Shown piece after piece: positions 8,384 to 16,954 of a stretch of DNA of 64,000 bases. Both the position numbers and the translations under genes were made by a program. The stretch covers positions 1 through 64,000 of the forward strand of contig POWB01000003.1 in assembly GCA_010912705.1 (NCBI GenBank). The letters run 5' to 3'. A model generated the notes under the pieces. That model had not been told where the DNA came from. It did no database searches and worked only from the letters and a program-made list of their open reading frames with translations. Every line of letters starts with the position of its first letter. Position 1 is the first letter of the stretch. Source of the DNA: Halochromatium sp. (GTDB lineage Bacteria; Pseudomonadota; Gammaproteobacteria; Chromatiales; Chromatiaceae).

Positions 8384-10456
8384 TCAGTAAACTTTGCACT
8401 TAATGGAACGATAAAGGTTATACAAAATGATAAGCGGTAGCCCTCCGGTCTTGCGCAGCTCACCCTCAAGCCAAAGGACCCGATCGCTCTCCGCAGCCAA
8501 TCGTCGGCCAGCTTCGTGCTTCGCGACGAGGCCGAGCCCGACATCCTCGCTGTGGTTCAGGGCGGACAGGTCACGCGCTTCCGCCGCGGTGGGATAGCGA
8601 ATAAGTCGGTCGAGCAGGCTCATAGCATAGGGCGTATCCGCTGCCGGGGGGCGGGAGCGCAACCCTTTCAGCTCGCAATACCCATCAGCATAATCGAAGA
8701 TTCCGGCCTGTAGCGCGGTCACATAATGGTTGTCGCGCAGCTCGGCCTGCCGCGCCGGGTGGGCCGCGTCTCTCAGCCGCGGCACGACGCGACCGTCCTG
8801 GCGGTCGTAACTCTCCGTGGTGCCGTGCGGCGCACGGCAAGCGGCCTCGATGAGCTCGGCGAAACGCCCAATCGGGACGCTGCGTCGTGAGCTGCGCCCA
8901 TCGTGGAGCACGCCCGTCATGCGCCCGGCGTGTGCCGGGGGGTTGACCTGGCTCGACCACAGCAACAGGTAGTAGCCATGGAGCAAGGGGCAGCCAGGTT
9001 GGCTTTGCAGAGCGCCGTTGATCGATACTTGCATGCTTCCATACCACCCTGGATCGACCAGCGCGGGCCGCCGCGCCTCACCCACGCCGAGACCCATGAG
9101 GTAGTCTCCAAGCAAAGCCGCCTGATCGGCGACGGCGGCTCGCCAGCGTGGCTCGAATAGCGGATGGCCAAACAAACGACCGACGCGTTCATCGCGCGAG
9201 TCGATCGTATCGTCCAGACCCGAAAACCCGGACTCTTGCAGCACCCCTGGGAGAACGGTCTCTGCGAGCGAGAACCGAGTGAGCAGCTTGCCGATCGTCG
9301 GGCGCGGGGTTCGCGTACCGAGATGCATCGCCCAATCGTCGAACCTTAGGAAACCTGCGCCATAGGTAGACTTTCGGCTGACGTATGCGTAGACCCAAGG
9401 TGGCGCCTTGAGATCGCTGAAGCACCCGGTAAGACGCTCGTAGATCTCGCCGAGGACGAATCCCTCGCGGGCCGCGAACACGAGCAAGTCAGTCGCATCC
9501 TCGATGCTCTGTTCGATCAGTCGATGGACAAAGTTTGTAAGCAACGGACCGAGCACACACAATCCGGTCTGATACAGGGTGTCGCGGTGACGCACCCGAG
9601 TCTGCGCGACATGCCGGGTGATCTGGTTGGTGAGCCAAGCACCAGCGATCACGTGGTCCTTGGCCCCGCATTGCCGCTCCGAGCGCGCATGAGCGATGCG
9701 CCGATCCTTATCTGGGCGTTTCAGGCAGAACGTATGAAGACCAAGCGCTGAGGCCGGGCGCATAGCTGTCTCCCGCGTTGCGCAAACATACGCGACATCG
9801 TGCACACCGTAACCCCATTGTTCTAAGCAACGGCGAAAGAGCCGACCATCACGCCTGCTCAGCGCAACGGTGCTTGATACCTGGCCATCGGCGAAGCAGT
9901 CCCGATATCCACAGCCGTCGAGTAACTTCCGAATGCTGTTCGCATCTAGACTCGTTTCTGCAAGGAAGTAGACCCTCCATCCTGCCTCGGCCAACCTGCC
10001 GACCAATGCCGTCATGCCAGGAACCGGTCGATTGAACTGCCGTTCCGTGTCCAATTCGATCGCCGCAAGCTGGGCGCGTTGATCTCTATCGACAGGAGCG
10101 CCCAGGCAATCGCCCGTCCACGCCGACAACAGCTCATCCAATCGTGGCGCCGGCACTGCTCCCTCATCGCACGACCGGTTGCTCAACGCGCGTTCAACGC
10201 GCTGTCGGGATTCGAGCAAGGCATCGACATCGACGCGCGTCGGTACGAGTTCAGCAAGGGCACGACAGACCGGCAACTTGATCGCCTCCGGCGGATCCAC
10301 CATGCGTTCGATAAGGGTCTCGAACACATCGAAGAAGGCAACACGCACCCCCGAACCACACCGCAGCAATTGGGTTTCCAAGACGTCTACTTCGCTTCGG
10401 CTCCGCCTCGATTTATGAGGAAATAGGCGCGGGGCTGTACGCCTGGATAACGTCAT
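8384..10456 (-). CDS. Degenerate-HAD paralogue with conserved C-terminal domain
   Basis: A 690-residue paralogue of the 4520-6505 protein. The N-terminal domain aligns with a HAD fold, but the catalytic motifs are altered. FDVFETL replaces FDVFDTL (E46), FLAETS replaces FLSDMY (A166, E167), the motif III lysine is Arg (SRRDGRLF), and the motif IV GDN..SD is lost (AYVCATRET). The C-terminal domain keeps the shared motifs FAAREG, YVSRK, VDPGW and GYYLL. The ATG at 10456 is chosen because it makes a 4-base ATGA overlap with the upstream glycosyltransferase, implying translational coupling; the frame extends further upstream inside that gene. The HAD half is probably catalytically inactive and the C-terminal half probably functional. 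Confidence 0.75.
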   Translation of the reverse strand: MTLSRRTAPRLFPHKSRRSRSEVDVLETQLLRCGSGVRVAFFDVFETLIERMVDPPEAIKLPVCRALAELVPTRVDVDALLESRQRVERALSNRSCDEGAVPAPRLDELLSAWTGDCLGAPVDRDQRAQLAAIELDTERQFNRPVPGMTALVGRLAEAGWRVYFLAETSLDANSIRKLLDGCGYRDCFADGQVSSTVALSRRDGRLFRRCLEQWGYGVHDVAYVCATRETAMRPASALGLHTFCLKRPDKDRRIAHARSERQCGAKDHVIAGAWLTNQITRHVAQTRVRHRDTLYQTGLCVLGPLLTNFVHRLIEQSIEDATDLLVFAAREGFVLGEIYERLTGCFSDLKAPPWVYAYVSRKSTYGAGFLRFDDWAMHLGTRTPRPTIGKLLTRFSLAETVLPGVLQESGFSGLDDTIDSRDERVGRLFGHPLFEPRWRAAVADQAALLGDYLMGLGVGEARRPALVDPGWYGSMQVSINGALQSQPGCPLLHGYYLLLWSSQVNPPAHAGRMTGVLHDGRSSRRSVPIGRFAELIEAACRAPHGTTESYDRQDGRVVPRLRDAAHPARQAELRDNHYVTALQAGIFDYADGYCELKGLRSRPPAADTPYAMSLLDRLIRYPTAAEARDLSALNHSEDVGLGLVAKHEAGRRLAAESDRVLWLEGELRKTGGLPLIILYNLYRSIKCKVY

Positions 10457-11712
10457 CGTCTTTGCGCGCCGCTGCCATCGCGCAACAGCGCGGAGTACAG
10501 TCGAAGATGGGACTGCAAGAAGGCCGCGGGCGAGAACTCGGTGACGGCCCGTGCCCTGGCGGCCTGTCCAAGCGCGCGGCATAAGCGGATATCGCCAATC
10601 ATGGTCGAGACCCCCGCGATCAAACCTTGGGCATCGCCTGGCTCAGCGAGCCAGCCGTCTTCGCCGTGCGTCACCATCTCCGGAATGCCTCCGGTTCGGT
10701 AGGTGATCACGGGTGTCCCGCAGGCCATGGATTCGAGTACCGCATTCGGAAGGTTGTCGGCCCGGCTGGGGAACAGAAATGCATCGGCGCAGGCGTAATG
10801 CAGCGCAAGCAGGGGCTCGTCGCGGATGTATCCGGTTGCGGCATAGTCGAAACCGCGGAGCGCGTCCCGCATTTCCGTCCCGCCGCCTCCGGTCAATAAT
10901 AGGAATGCCTTGGAGTCAAGTTCACGCAGCACAGGCAGTACATCCGCGATACCTTTCCGCCTGTCGTGCAACGACCAGGACGACAGCATCAGGATGAATC
11001 GATCGGCGGGCAGGCCGAGAATGGCCCTCAGTTGCTCGCGATCATGAGGGCGGTACAGATCGCCGTCCACCGAATATGGTATGACCAAAGGCGACCGATC
11101 GGTGACCCCAGATCCAATACAGGTCTCGGCCAACCAGCGCGATGGCGAGACGGGGTACAATCCCGGCTGCGCAAACAAGCGTTTGCGATGCTGACGGATC
11201 GCGCGCGTCATGTCGACCCGTGACATCTGCGGCCAGATCGCAAGTTGCGGGCAGCGTCCGCAGCCCTTGGCGTATCGCGTGCAATCCAGGGGATAGAGAC
11301 ATCCACCGGTGAACGGCGAGCAGTCGTGCAGCGTCCAGACAACAGGATAGTGGCTTGCCAGCCAAAGGATCGCGAGCGGCGAAAGGGTCGCCGAGACGTC
11401 ATGCAGGTGGTAAAGGTCGTAGCGGAACTCACGCCTTGCAAGGTGAATGAAATACTCGGGGGTCAGGAAGTCGGGGAACCCAAGTACACGTGAGCAGAAC
11501 CGTGCCCCCCTCCACCCCAGCGACGCAAGCTCCCCTCCGTGCAGCTTTCGGCCATAGCTCGGCCAGCCGTCATGGACAGCCCCCATCCAATGATGCGCGA
11601 CGACGCCGTCTACACTTTGGAGGGACTCGGCGAGCACGGCAGCCACTTTACTCGCACCACCTCCACCTCGGTCCGCCTTACTGATGATGCAAACCTTCAG
11701 GGGCTCAGTCAC
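10453..11712 (-). CDS. Glycosyltransferase family 4, WcaC-like
   Basis: A 419-residue GT-B glycosyltransferase. The opening CIISKADRGGGGASKVA carries the glycine-rich acceptor loop. A Cys-rich central segment (HDCSPFTGGCLYPLDC, then CGRCPQL) is typical of WcaC-like colanic-acid-type transferases. The C-terminal donor site has the pattern ESMACGTPVITYRTGGIPE. It sits in a minus-strand run and overlaps the HAD-like gene by four bases. It probably adds a hexose to a lipid-linked or growing glycan in the cytoplasm; the sugar is not predictable. Confidence 0.85.
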   Translation of the reverse strand: MTEPLKVCIISKADRGGGGASKVAAVLAESLQSVDGVVAHHWMGAVHDGWPSYGRKLHGGELASLGWRGARFCSRVLGFPDFLTPEYFIHLARREFRYDLYHLHDVSATLSPLAILWLASHYPVVWTLHDCSPFTGGCLYPLDCTRYAKGCGRCPQLAIWPQMSRVDMTRAIRQHRKRLFAQPGLYPVSPSRWLAETCIGSGVTDRSPLVIPYSVDGDLYRPHDREQLRAILGLPADRFILMLSSWSLHDRRKGIADVLPVLRELDSKAFLLLTGGGGTEMRDALRGFDYAATGYIRDEPLLALHYACADAFLFPSRADNLPNAVLESMACGTPVITYRTGGIPEMVTHGEDGWLAEPGDAQGLIAGVSTMIGDIRLCRALGQAARARAVTEFSPAAFLQSHLRLYSALLRDGSGAQRR

Positions 11713-11757
11713 GGTGCAGCCTGTCGGACGCAGACGGTAAGATCCAGCACTTCATTT

Positions 11758-12483
11758 TCAGAACTCCTGGGTTGCGCCATGACCGTCTTCCGAGCGTTCC
11801 CGCCGGACCCGTCGATGGCAACGATAGGCCCTGACCATTCGGCGCGGATAGGGCAAGGCATTGATGAGGCACGCGAGCAGCCGGCCTCGGCAAAGCGGGC
11901 TTTCATCGAGCGCAATAGACAGCTCGGCTACCCTGTCGCGGAGCGCGCCAATCTCCTGGAAAAGGACGAAACGCCCCGAGGAGGAGAAACTCGGCCTGGT
12001 CTCCGGGACGGGTTCATCGTCCGCCGACTCGATACGTGACGGATAGTCGTTGATCGCGTTGTACTGCGCAAAGCGACTCTCGATCCACTCGAGCTCTTCC
12101 CGTGACAGGCAAGGCGGCAATGCTCTCCGGTTGTCGATGGCATCCTGCAGGCTCGGCGCCGGCGCCGACGCCCAGAAGGTCTCATTGCCGCGACTTGTGT
12201 CCTTAATCTGATCGCGGCTCTTGCTCCAGTGCAACATCGCCGCATCCCAAGGCAATTCAAGCTCAGCACAAACGTCATGGAGCGTTGGCATCGGCCATCC
12301 TTGAGCCCGAAAGTCCTCCCCCTCGCGCAGGAAACGGAGAAGGCGTAGGCGCAATGGGGGGTCTTCCGGGGTTGTCCTATTTCGACCAGAGCGAGACCAA
12401 TCCTTCGATTTGCAAAAGCAACGACAGCAGCGAAGCCCATTTCGAAGAGCAAAAGTTGCTAACGCCATTTTGCAAATCAACAT
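11758..12483 (-). pseudogene. Sulfotransferase-like C-terminal remnant
   Basis: A 241-codon frame whose middle part resembles the C-terminal third of sugar/PAPS sulfotransferases: a TLHDVCAELELPWDAAML stretch like the 'FLGLPFDPAML' region, then WSKSRDQIKDTSRGNETFW. The N-terminal P-loop (PAPS-binding) region is missing. The first 40 residues are Cys/Arg-rich and unlike protein of this family. The last 60 residues also look unrelated. I read it as a truncated, probably inactive sulfotransferase gene, but a genuine cluster-specific hypothetical protein remains possible. It lies between two glycosyltransferase-type genes in the same orientation. Confidence 0.45.
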
Positions 12484-12518
12484 GGCTGTTTTCAGTAATT
12501 CAATATAAGCGAGATTGA

Positions 12519-13742
12519 CTAGCTCTTATCGAGCACGTTACGGTTTATCAACCTAGCCCAGGCATGGATGATAAAGCCGAGAATAACGTGATTGACTATC
12601 CTGTGGAGCCTCCCTTGAGTTTCTTCTAGGCTTTGCCGTGCCTCTTTTAGGCAATCTTTAGTTTTTAAAAGCTCTTTGCTAAAGGCATCGAGTTCATACT
12701 GCAGTATCGCTTTGGAAGGCAACGAAAAAGCGCTAAGGTGGGAATGTAACTGCCGATAATCGAGTCGAGCGTCCGGCAAAGTCGCCTGTGTATATTCATC
12801 TGGGACCGTTTCGTTGTCTAGCGCTTTCTCAACGACATGAGCGAGCCTCTGTGAAGCGGGCCCGCATTCTAACTCATCCTCAAGGCAATATTCCTGATAA
12901 GCCATTTTGCTATTTGTTGGATACAGAATCTCTTGGATGACAGATTCAATATGATCTGCGCACCGTATCTCCCATGCCGTCTGGACAAAGATCGGTACCG
13001 AACGATAATCGATTTGGGCGGTAGGGACGCCAACCAACATTCCCTCTAATAGCGATGTGGATGTGAATGACAGTAAACCAGCCGCATCTCTAAGCACTTC
13101 ACTCATTGTTCCCTTCGGCTGCGGGCAAATCTGAAGCTCATCCGCTAACTCAGGGGAGATGCGCCAGACAGGCTCTATCCACAAATGCTCGTCAAAAAAA
13201 AGCTTTAAATCCCGCAATGCTCTCTTAACAGCGATCCGATGCTCAAGATTGTGCGAATAGGTCTTTGCGGTTGCGATAACCAGTTTAGGCTTTGTCCCGG
13301 CTGTTTGGCATCTCTTGCGTTCTACGCCATCCAACCGCGGAAGACCAACGATACTTATCCTTCCGCCTAAACCTAACGATGATAAAATCCTTGCGGGATG
13401 TCTGCCTATAACGCAAAGGTGACTTGCGATGAGCGGTTGTAGCATCGTGCCGCGGGGGATTACGAAGCTCTGATTATTCCAAACGTATGCCCATTCAATA
13501 ACGCCATCCATAACGTATATTACGGGCACACCTTTGCGCCTGAATTCTAAGACGGAGAGTCGTATATCAGTCTCCCACTCCCTAGATACAATAACGGCAT
13601 CAGGCTTTTCGTTGGGAGATATATTGATGTCACCCGGGCGATACCACGTCGGGCTGATATCTAGAATTTGAAAGGCGTCACCGCAGATGACGCCCTCATG
13701 CTCGGGAGTGCCGATAACCGCGATATTCATTCTAGTTGCCAA
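12519..13742 (-). CDS. GT-B-like polysaccharide biosynthesis protein
   Basis: A 407-residue cytoplasmic protein that looks like a GT-B glycosyl- or glycerophosphotransferase. It has alternating Rossmann strands, a central SIVGLPRLDG segment and a donor-side pattern LLSFTSTSLLEGMLVGVPTAQIDY, where a Ser-Thr-Ser run and a Glu precede GVP as in capsule glycosyltransferases. A C-terminal coiled coil follows (about 345-390, rich in Leu/Glu/Lys), ending in a hydrophobic helix that could rest on the membrane. The exact family is not recognised. Seven bases separate it from the methyltransferase upstream. Base composition is clearly AT-richer than the window average. Confidence 0.6.
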   Translation of the reverse strand: MATRMNIAVIGTPEHEGVICGDAFQILDISPTWYRPGDINISPNEKPDAVIVSREWETDIRLSVLEFRRKGVPVIYVMDGVIEWAYVWNNQSFVIPRGTMLQPLIASHLCVIGRHPARILSSLGLGGRISIVGLPRLDGVERKRCQTAGTKPKLVIATAKTYSHNLEHRIAVKRALRDLKLFFDEHLWIEPVWRISPELADELQICPQPKGTMSEVLRDAAGLLSFTSTSLLEGMLVGVPTAQIDYRSVPIFVQTAWEIRCADHIESVIQEILYPTNSKMAYQEYCLEDELECGPASQRLAHVVEKALDNETVPDEYTQATLPDARLDYRQLHSHLSAFSLPSKAILQYELDAFSKELLKTKDCLKEARQSLEETQGRLHRIVNHVILGFIIHAWARLINRNVLDKS

Positions 13743-13749
13743 CGCAATA

Positions 13750-14427
13750 TTAGCTGAAAAAATACCAACTTGGATACTTGTCTTCGGGGTTTTCTGTCAA
13801 AACACCAGGCAGTGTCATTACTTCCTTTCCAAAACGCTTAGCGAATCGGCCGACCGCTTCTACTGTCTTCGGCCATTCGTTAACATCGTAATCATGTCCA
13901 GAAAAGAGCCCGCCACTTTTAAGCTTAGGATACCATTTGTTCAAGATTCCACCATCTTCCTGTCCTGTATGAGCATAGGCGTCAATATAGATGAAGTCAA
14001 AATAGCCATTTGAGAAAAACGATAAAGCATCATCAAAAGAAGAACGCATTACAAGGCTGCGATTCCCATATTTGGCTAAACGGGCAACAGCACGCACGTA
14101 CTCCGCACTGTCATGATGATCACTCCAGCAATCAACCGAAAAAAGCCGCCCAATTCTTTCAGACGAAAGCATAACGTCTGAAAAATAGCCTTCCGCTACA
14201 CCAAGCTCGATACCAACAGCGTTATAAGTAATTAAATCAGTCAAAGCCAGACGACCAGTACCGAGGCTACCGAATCTTGATGCACATTGTGGATAACGGT
14301 ATCTCAGTTGCTGACAAACCAGGTCTGTCACGTTTGCTCTAGACGGCTTATAGTAGCCAAGAGAATTCAGCAAATGTCGAGCTGGTGTAAAAAGCTTTCT
14401 TGAGAATTCGCTCATTAGCGGGCGCAT
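13750..14427 (-). CDS. Class I SAM-dependent methyltransferase
   Basis: A 225-residue protein of the Methyltransf_24-like group. Motif I is AVGIELGVAEGYFS, strand 2 ends with FSVDCWSDHHDS, and the catalytic/metal region reads FDFIYIDAYAHTG. The glycine-rich SGGLFSGHDYD follows, typical of glycan O-methyltransferases. It lies 17 bases downstream of wzt in the same orientation and is AT-rich like its neighbours. It probably methylates a glycan residue; in some ABC-exported O-antigens a terminal methyl group is the signal recognised by the Wzt C-terminal domain, but that link is inference here. Confidence 0.78.
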   Translation of the reverse strand: MRPLMSEFSRKLFTPARHLLNSLGYYKPSRANVTDLVCQQLRYRYPQCASRFGSLGTGRLALTDLITYNAVGIELGVAEGYFSDVMLSSERIGRLFSVDCWSDHHDSAEYVRAVARLAKYGNRSLVMRSSFDDALSFFSNGYFDFIYIDAYAHTGQEDGGILNKWYPKLKSGGLFSGHDYDVNEWPKTVEAVGRFAKRFGKEVMTLPGVLTENPEDKYPSWYFFS

Positions 14428-14443
14428 CTATTACCAATCAACC

Positions 14444-15670
14444 TCAAATGCTGACGGACCAGTCATGATCAAAGTAGATGGAATGGCACAATCCATAGCC
14501 GAAAGTATCGATCGATGGCGAGCTTATTTGGAACGTCGAGGTATTTACCTTTTCGTCCCAGAAATCAGAAACGCGAGGGCCATAAAGGCTAAAGTTGAAA
14601 CTATATCCACCCATTAACAACGGAATAGATTTAATTCGAAGTGAAATGCTTGTCCCTGAACTCCCTATCTGGAAAAAGAAGCCTTTATAATAGGAGGAAA
14701 ATGATCCCAGCACTCCGATCGAACCAGAATTTATGTGAATGATAAGCCGTGCGTCTTTAATATCTTCTCGGCTTTTCAGAACAATGTTAGCAATGATGTC
14801 TTCGCCGGTCTCAAATTCACTGCGTACATTCCCAAGATCATCCATTAACGAAACCGATTCAATCCACGCAGGAGATTTATGACGAGGTTTATCCTGTGGG
14901 GCTGCGTTGAACGACATGCCTTCATATATAACTATCGCTGGTTCTACGCCCCCATCAAATACCGCTTTCGCATCTTGCATAACGATAGACCTCTCGGAAA
15001 CGCGCGGCAACTCAATCATGCTATGAGTCACAAATACGATGACTACGCCTTGCCGCTTTAGAGCAAGTAGAGCTTCGAAACAGCGCATGCGGAAGCCCAC
15101 ATCACCTACTGCCAACACTTCATCGACGATAAGAACATCTGGTTTCAAATGCGCGGCAATGGAAAAACCCAACCGGACAACCATTCCGCTAGAATAACTT
15201 TGGACCGGTGAGTCAATGAATTCTCCGATGCCGGCAAAGTCCACTATATTGTCGAAGCGTGCATCTATTGCTTTTTTACTAAGGCCGAGAATAGAAGCAT
15301 TCACGTATACATTTTCTCGCCCTGTAAGGATAGGATTGAAACCCGCTCCGAGTGCAATCAAGGCCCCAACCCGTCCGCGAATCTCGATCCTTCCGTAGTC
15401 TGGCTTAATGAGCCCATTCAACATCCGCAACAACGTAGTCTTGCCGGCGCCATTAGGCCCGATCAGCCCAAGACATTCGCCGCGCTCTAGTTCAAAGCTG
15501 ACATCCTTTACTGCCCAGAACTCATCGGGACGCAGCTCGCCATTGCCTCCGTGACGCTGGCCGATGAGTTCGCTGCCAAGATCGCGGATACCGTACCAAA
15601 GAGATTTCCTGAGCCTCCTGCAGAATTTCTTGGAGACGCCTTCAACTCGCACCAAGACCTCATCGTTCAT
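14444..15670 (-). CDS. wzt: ABC transporter ATPase for polysaccharide export (Wzt-like)
   Basis: A 408-residue ATPase of the O-antigen/teichoic-acid export type. The N-terminal nucleotide-binding domain has Walker A GPNGAGKTT (71-79), signature YSSGMVVRLGF and Walker B VLIVDEVLAVGD. From about residue 270 a beta-rich C-terminal domain follows, as in Wzt proteins that bind the end of their own glycan. The start at 15670 gives an ATGA overlap with the galE stop and a family-typical N terminus; the frame continues 26 codons upstream inside galE. Its permease partner is presumably wzm at 18025. A 5' stub of a second wzt lies on the other side of galE. Confidence 0.92.
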   Translation of the reverse strand: MNDEVLVRVEGVSKKFCRRLRKSLWYGIRDLGSELIGQRHGGNGELRPDEFWAVKDVSFELERGECLGLIGPNGAGKTTLLRMLNGLIKPDYGRIEIRGRVGALIALGAGFNPILTGRENVYVNASILGLSKKAIDARFDNIVDFAGIGEFIDSPVQSYSSGMVVRLGFSIAAHLKPDVLIVDEVLAVGDVGFRMRCFEALLALKRQGVVIVFVTHSMIELPRVSERSIVMQDAKAVFDGGVEPAIVIYEGMSFNAAPQDKPRHKSPAWIESVSLMDDLGNVRSEFETGEDIIANIVLKSREDIKDARLIIHINSGSIGVLGSFSSYYKGFFFQIGSSGTSISLRIKSIPLLMGGYSFNFSLYGPRVSDFWDEKVNTSTFQISSPSIDTFGYGLCHSIYFDHDWSVSI

Positions 15671-16671
15671 TGAGAGGTACTCATTCTGGCATCTTGCTGA
15701 TGCCACTGCCACGCCGACTCCAGAATCCGCTCCAGCGACGCGAAACACGGCTGCCAGCCGAGAGCCTGCTTTACGCGAGTCGAATTGGCAATCAGCCGCG
15801 GTGGATCGCCGTTACGTCTGGGGCCGAGCACGATCGGGATCTCTCGGCCGGTGATCTCGTGCGCCAGGGTGATGATATCCCGCACAGAGAAGCCTTGCCC
15901 GTTGCCGAGGTTGTAGACGGCGCTGGGTCCGTCGGTCTGCAATGACCGTAGCGCCAGTACATGGGCATCGGCGAGATCGGACACATGGATATAGTCGCGA
16001 ATACAGCTGCCGTCCGGGGTGTCGTAGTCGTCGCCATAGACGGTGATTGCGGGACGGGTGCCGGCGGCGGCGTCGAGCACAAGCGGGATCAGGTGGGTCT
16101 CGGGATCGTGTCGTTCACCGATCTCTCCATCCGGGTCGGCGCCGGCGGCGTTGAAGTATCTCAGGGCGATCCATCGCAGCCCGTGGGCGTTAGAGAAGTC
16201 GGCCAGCATACGCTCGATCATCAGCTTCGAGGCGCCGTAGGGGTTGATCGGATTCTGCGGGTGCTCCTCGTTGATCGGGATGTGCTGCGGCTCGCCGTAG
16301 GTCGCGCAGGTGCTGGAGAAGACCAGGAGCCCGATAGCGTGGTCGCGCATCGCCTCCAACAACGTCAGGGTGCCGGCGACGTTGTTACGGTAATACTTTC
16401 CAGGGTCGAGGACCGATTCGCCAACGTAGGCATAAGCGGCGAAGTGCATCACCGCGGCGGGCCGGTATTGGTCGATTACTGCATCTAGGCGGGCACGATC
16501 GCCGATGTCACCTACTTCCAGTGGACCCCAGCGGACGGCCCAGCGATGGCCGTAGACCAGATTATCATAAGCGACCGGCTCAAAGCCGGCATGAGCAAGG
16601 GCCTTGCACGCATGGCTGCCAATGTAGCCGGCACCGCCCGTGACCAGTATTGTGTTGTTGGAAGAAGTCAT
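15667..16671 (-). CDS. galE: UDP-glucose 4-epimerase
   Basis: A 334-residue GalE, interconverting UDP-glucose and UDP-galactose (or the N-acetyl forms) to supply the cluster's transferases. It shows the NAD motif GGAGYIGS (12-19), FSSTCATYGEP near residue 118-127, the catalytic YGASK dyad and the conserved RYFNAAGADP. Length is normal. It overlaps wzt by four bases and lies only seven bases downstream of a truncated wzt stub, so it appears to have been placed inside an older wzm-wzt pair. Fragments of other galE copies occur near 22.4 and 23.3 kb. Confidence 0.95.
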   Translation of the reverse strand: MTSSNNTILVTGGAGYIGSHACKALAHAGFEPVAYDNLVYGHRWAVRWGPLEVGDIGDRARLDAVIDQYRPAAVMHFAAYAYVGESVLDPGKYYRNNVAGTLTLLEAMRDHAIGLLVFSSTCATYGEPQHIPINEEHPQNPINPYGASKLMIERMLADFSNAHGLRWIALRYFNAAGADPDGEIGERHDPETHLIPLVLDAAAGTRPAITVYGDDYDTPDGSCIRDYIHVSDLADAHVLALRSLQTDGPSAVYNLGNGQGFSVRDIITLAHEITGREIPIVLGPRRNGDPPRLIANSTRVKQALGWQPCFASLERILESAWQWHQQDARMSTSQ

Positions 16672-16677
16672 CAGACT

Positions 16678-16848
16678 CTATTCGCTCGTATTACTGCGGC
16701 ACTTGTCGGGGCGGAACTGCCCTTTGCCTCCAGGTCGCCGACCGCGGATCTCGTTGCTGAGGTCTTGGACGCCGTACCAGAGGGATTTCTTCAGCCCGCG
16801 GCAGAACTTCTTGGAGACGCCGTCGACTTTGATGAGGGTTTCGGCCAT
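16678..16848 (-). pseudogene. 5' stub of a second wzt gene
   Basis: A 56-codon frame from an ATG at 16848 to a TAG at 16678. It encodes VDGVSKKFCRGLKKSLWYG and then GRRPGGKGQFRPD, which matches residues about 8-49 of the intact Wzt (VEGVSKKFCRRLRKSLWYG, then RPDE). The match ends abruptly before the Walker A region and is followed by unrelated CRSNTSE and a stop. At DNA level the two copies differ at many positions, so this is a diverged paralogue and not a recent duplicate. It is most simply the leftover start of the wzt that originally followed wzm. Confidence 0.85.
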
Positions 16849-16954
16849 TTGAGTCGGCGGTTCAGGGCTTAGGCTTGCGATGTCGGCGCGGGACTTGTCG
16901 GATAGGCGGCATGCATCGCGGACGACCTGTTGCGACTGCTACCACAGCGGTTTC

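Noticed and set aside
16546-16872. Plus-strand 108-codon frame over the galE start
   Set aside because: It is antisense to galE and to the wzt stub, which explain the sequence better.
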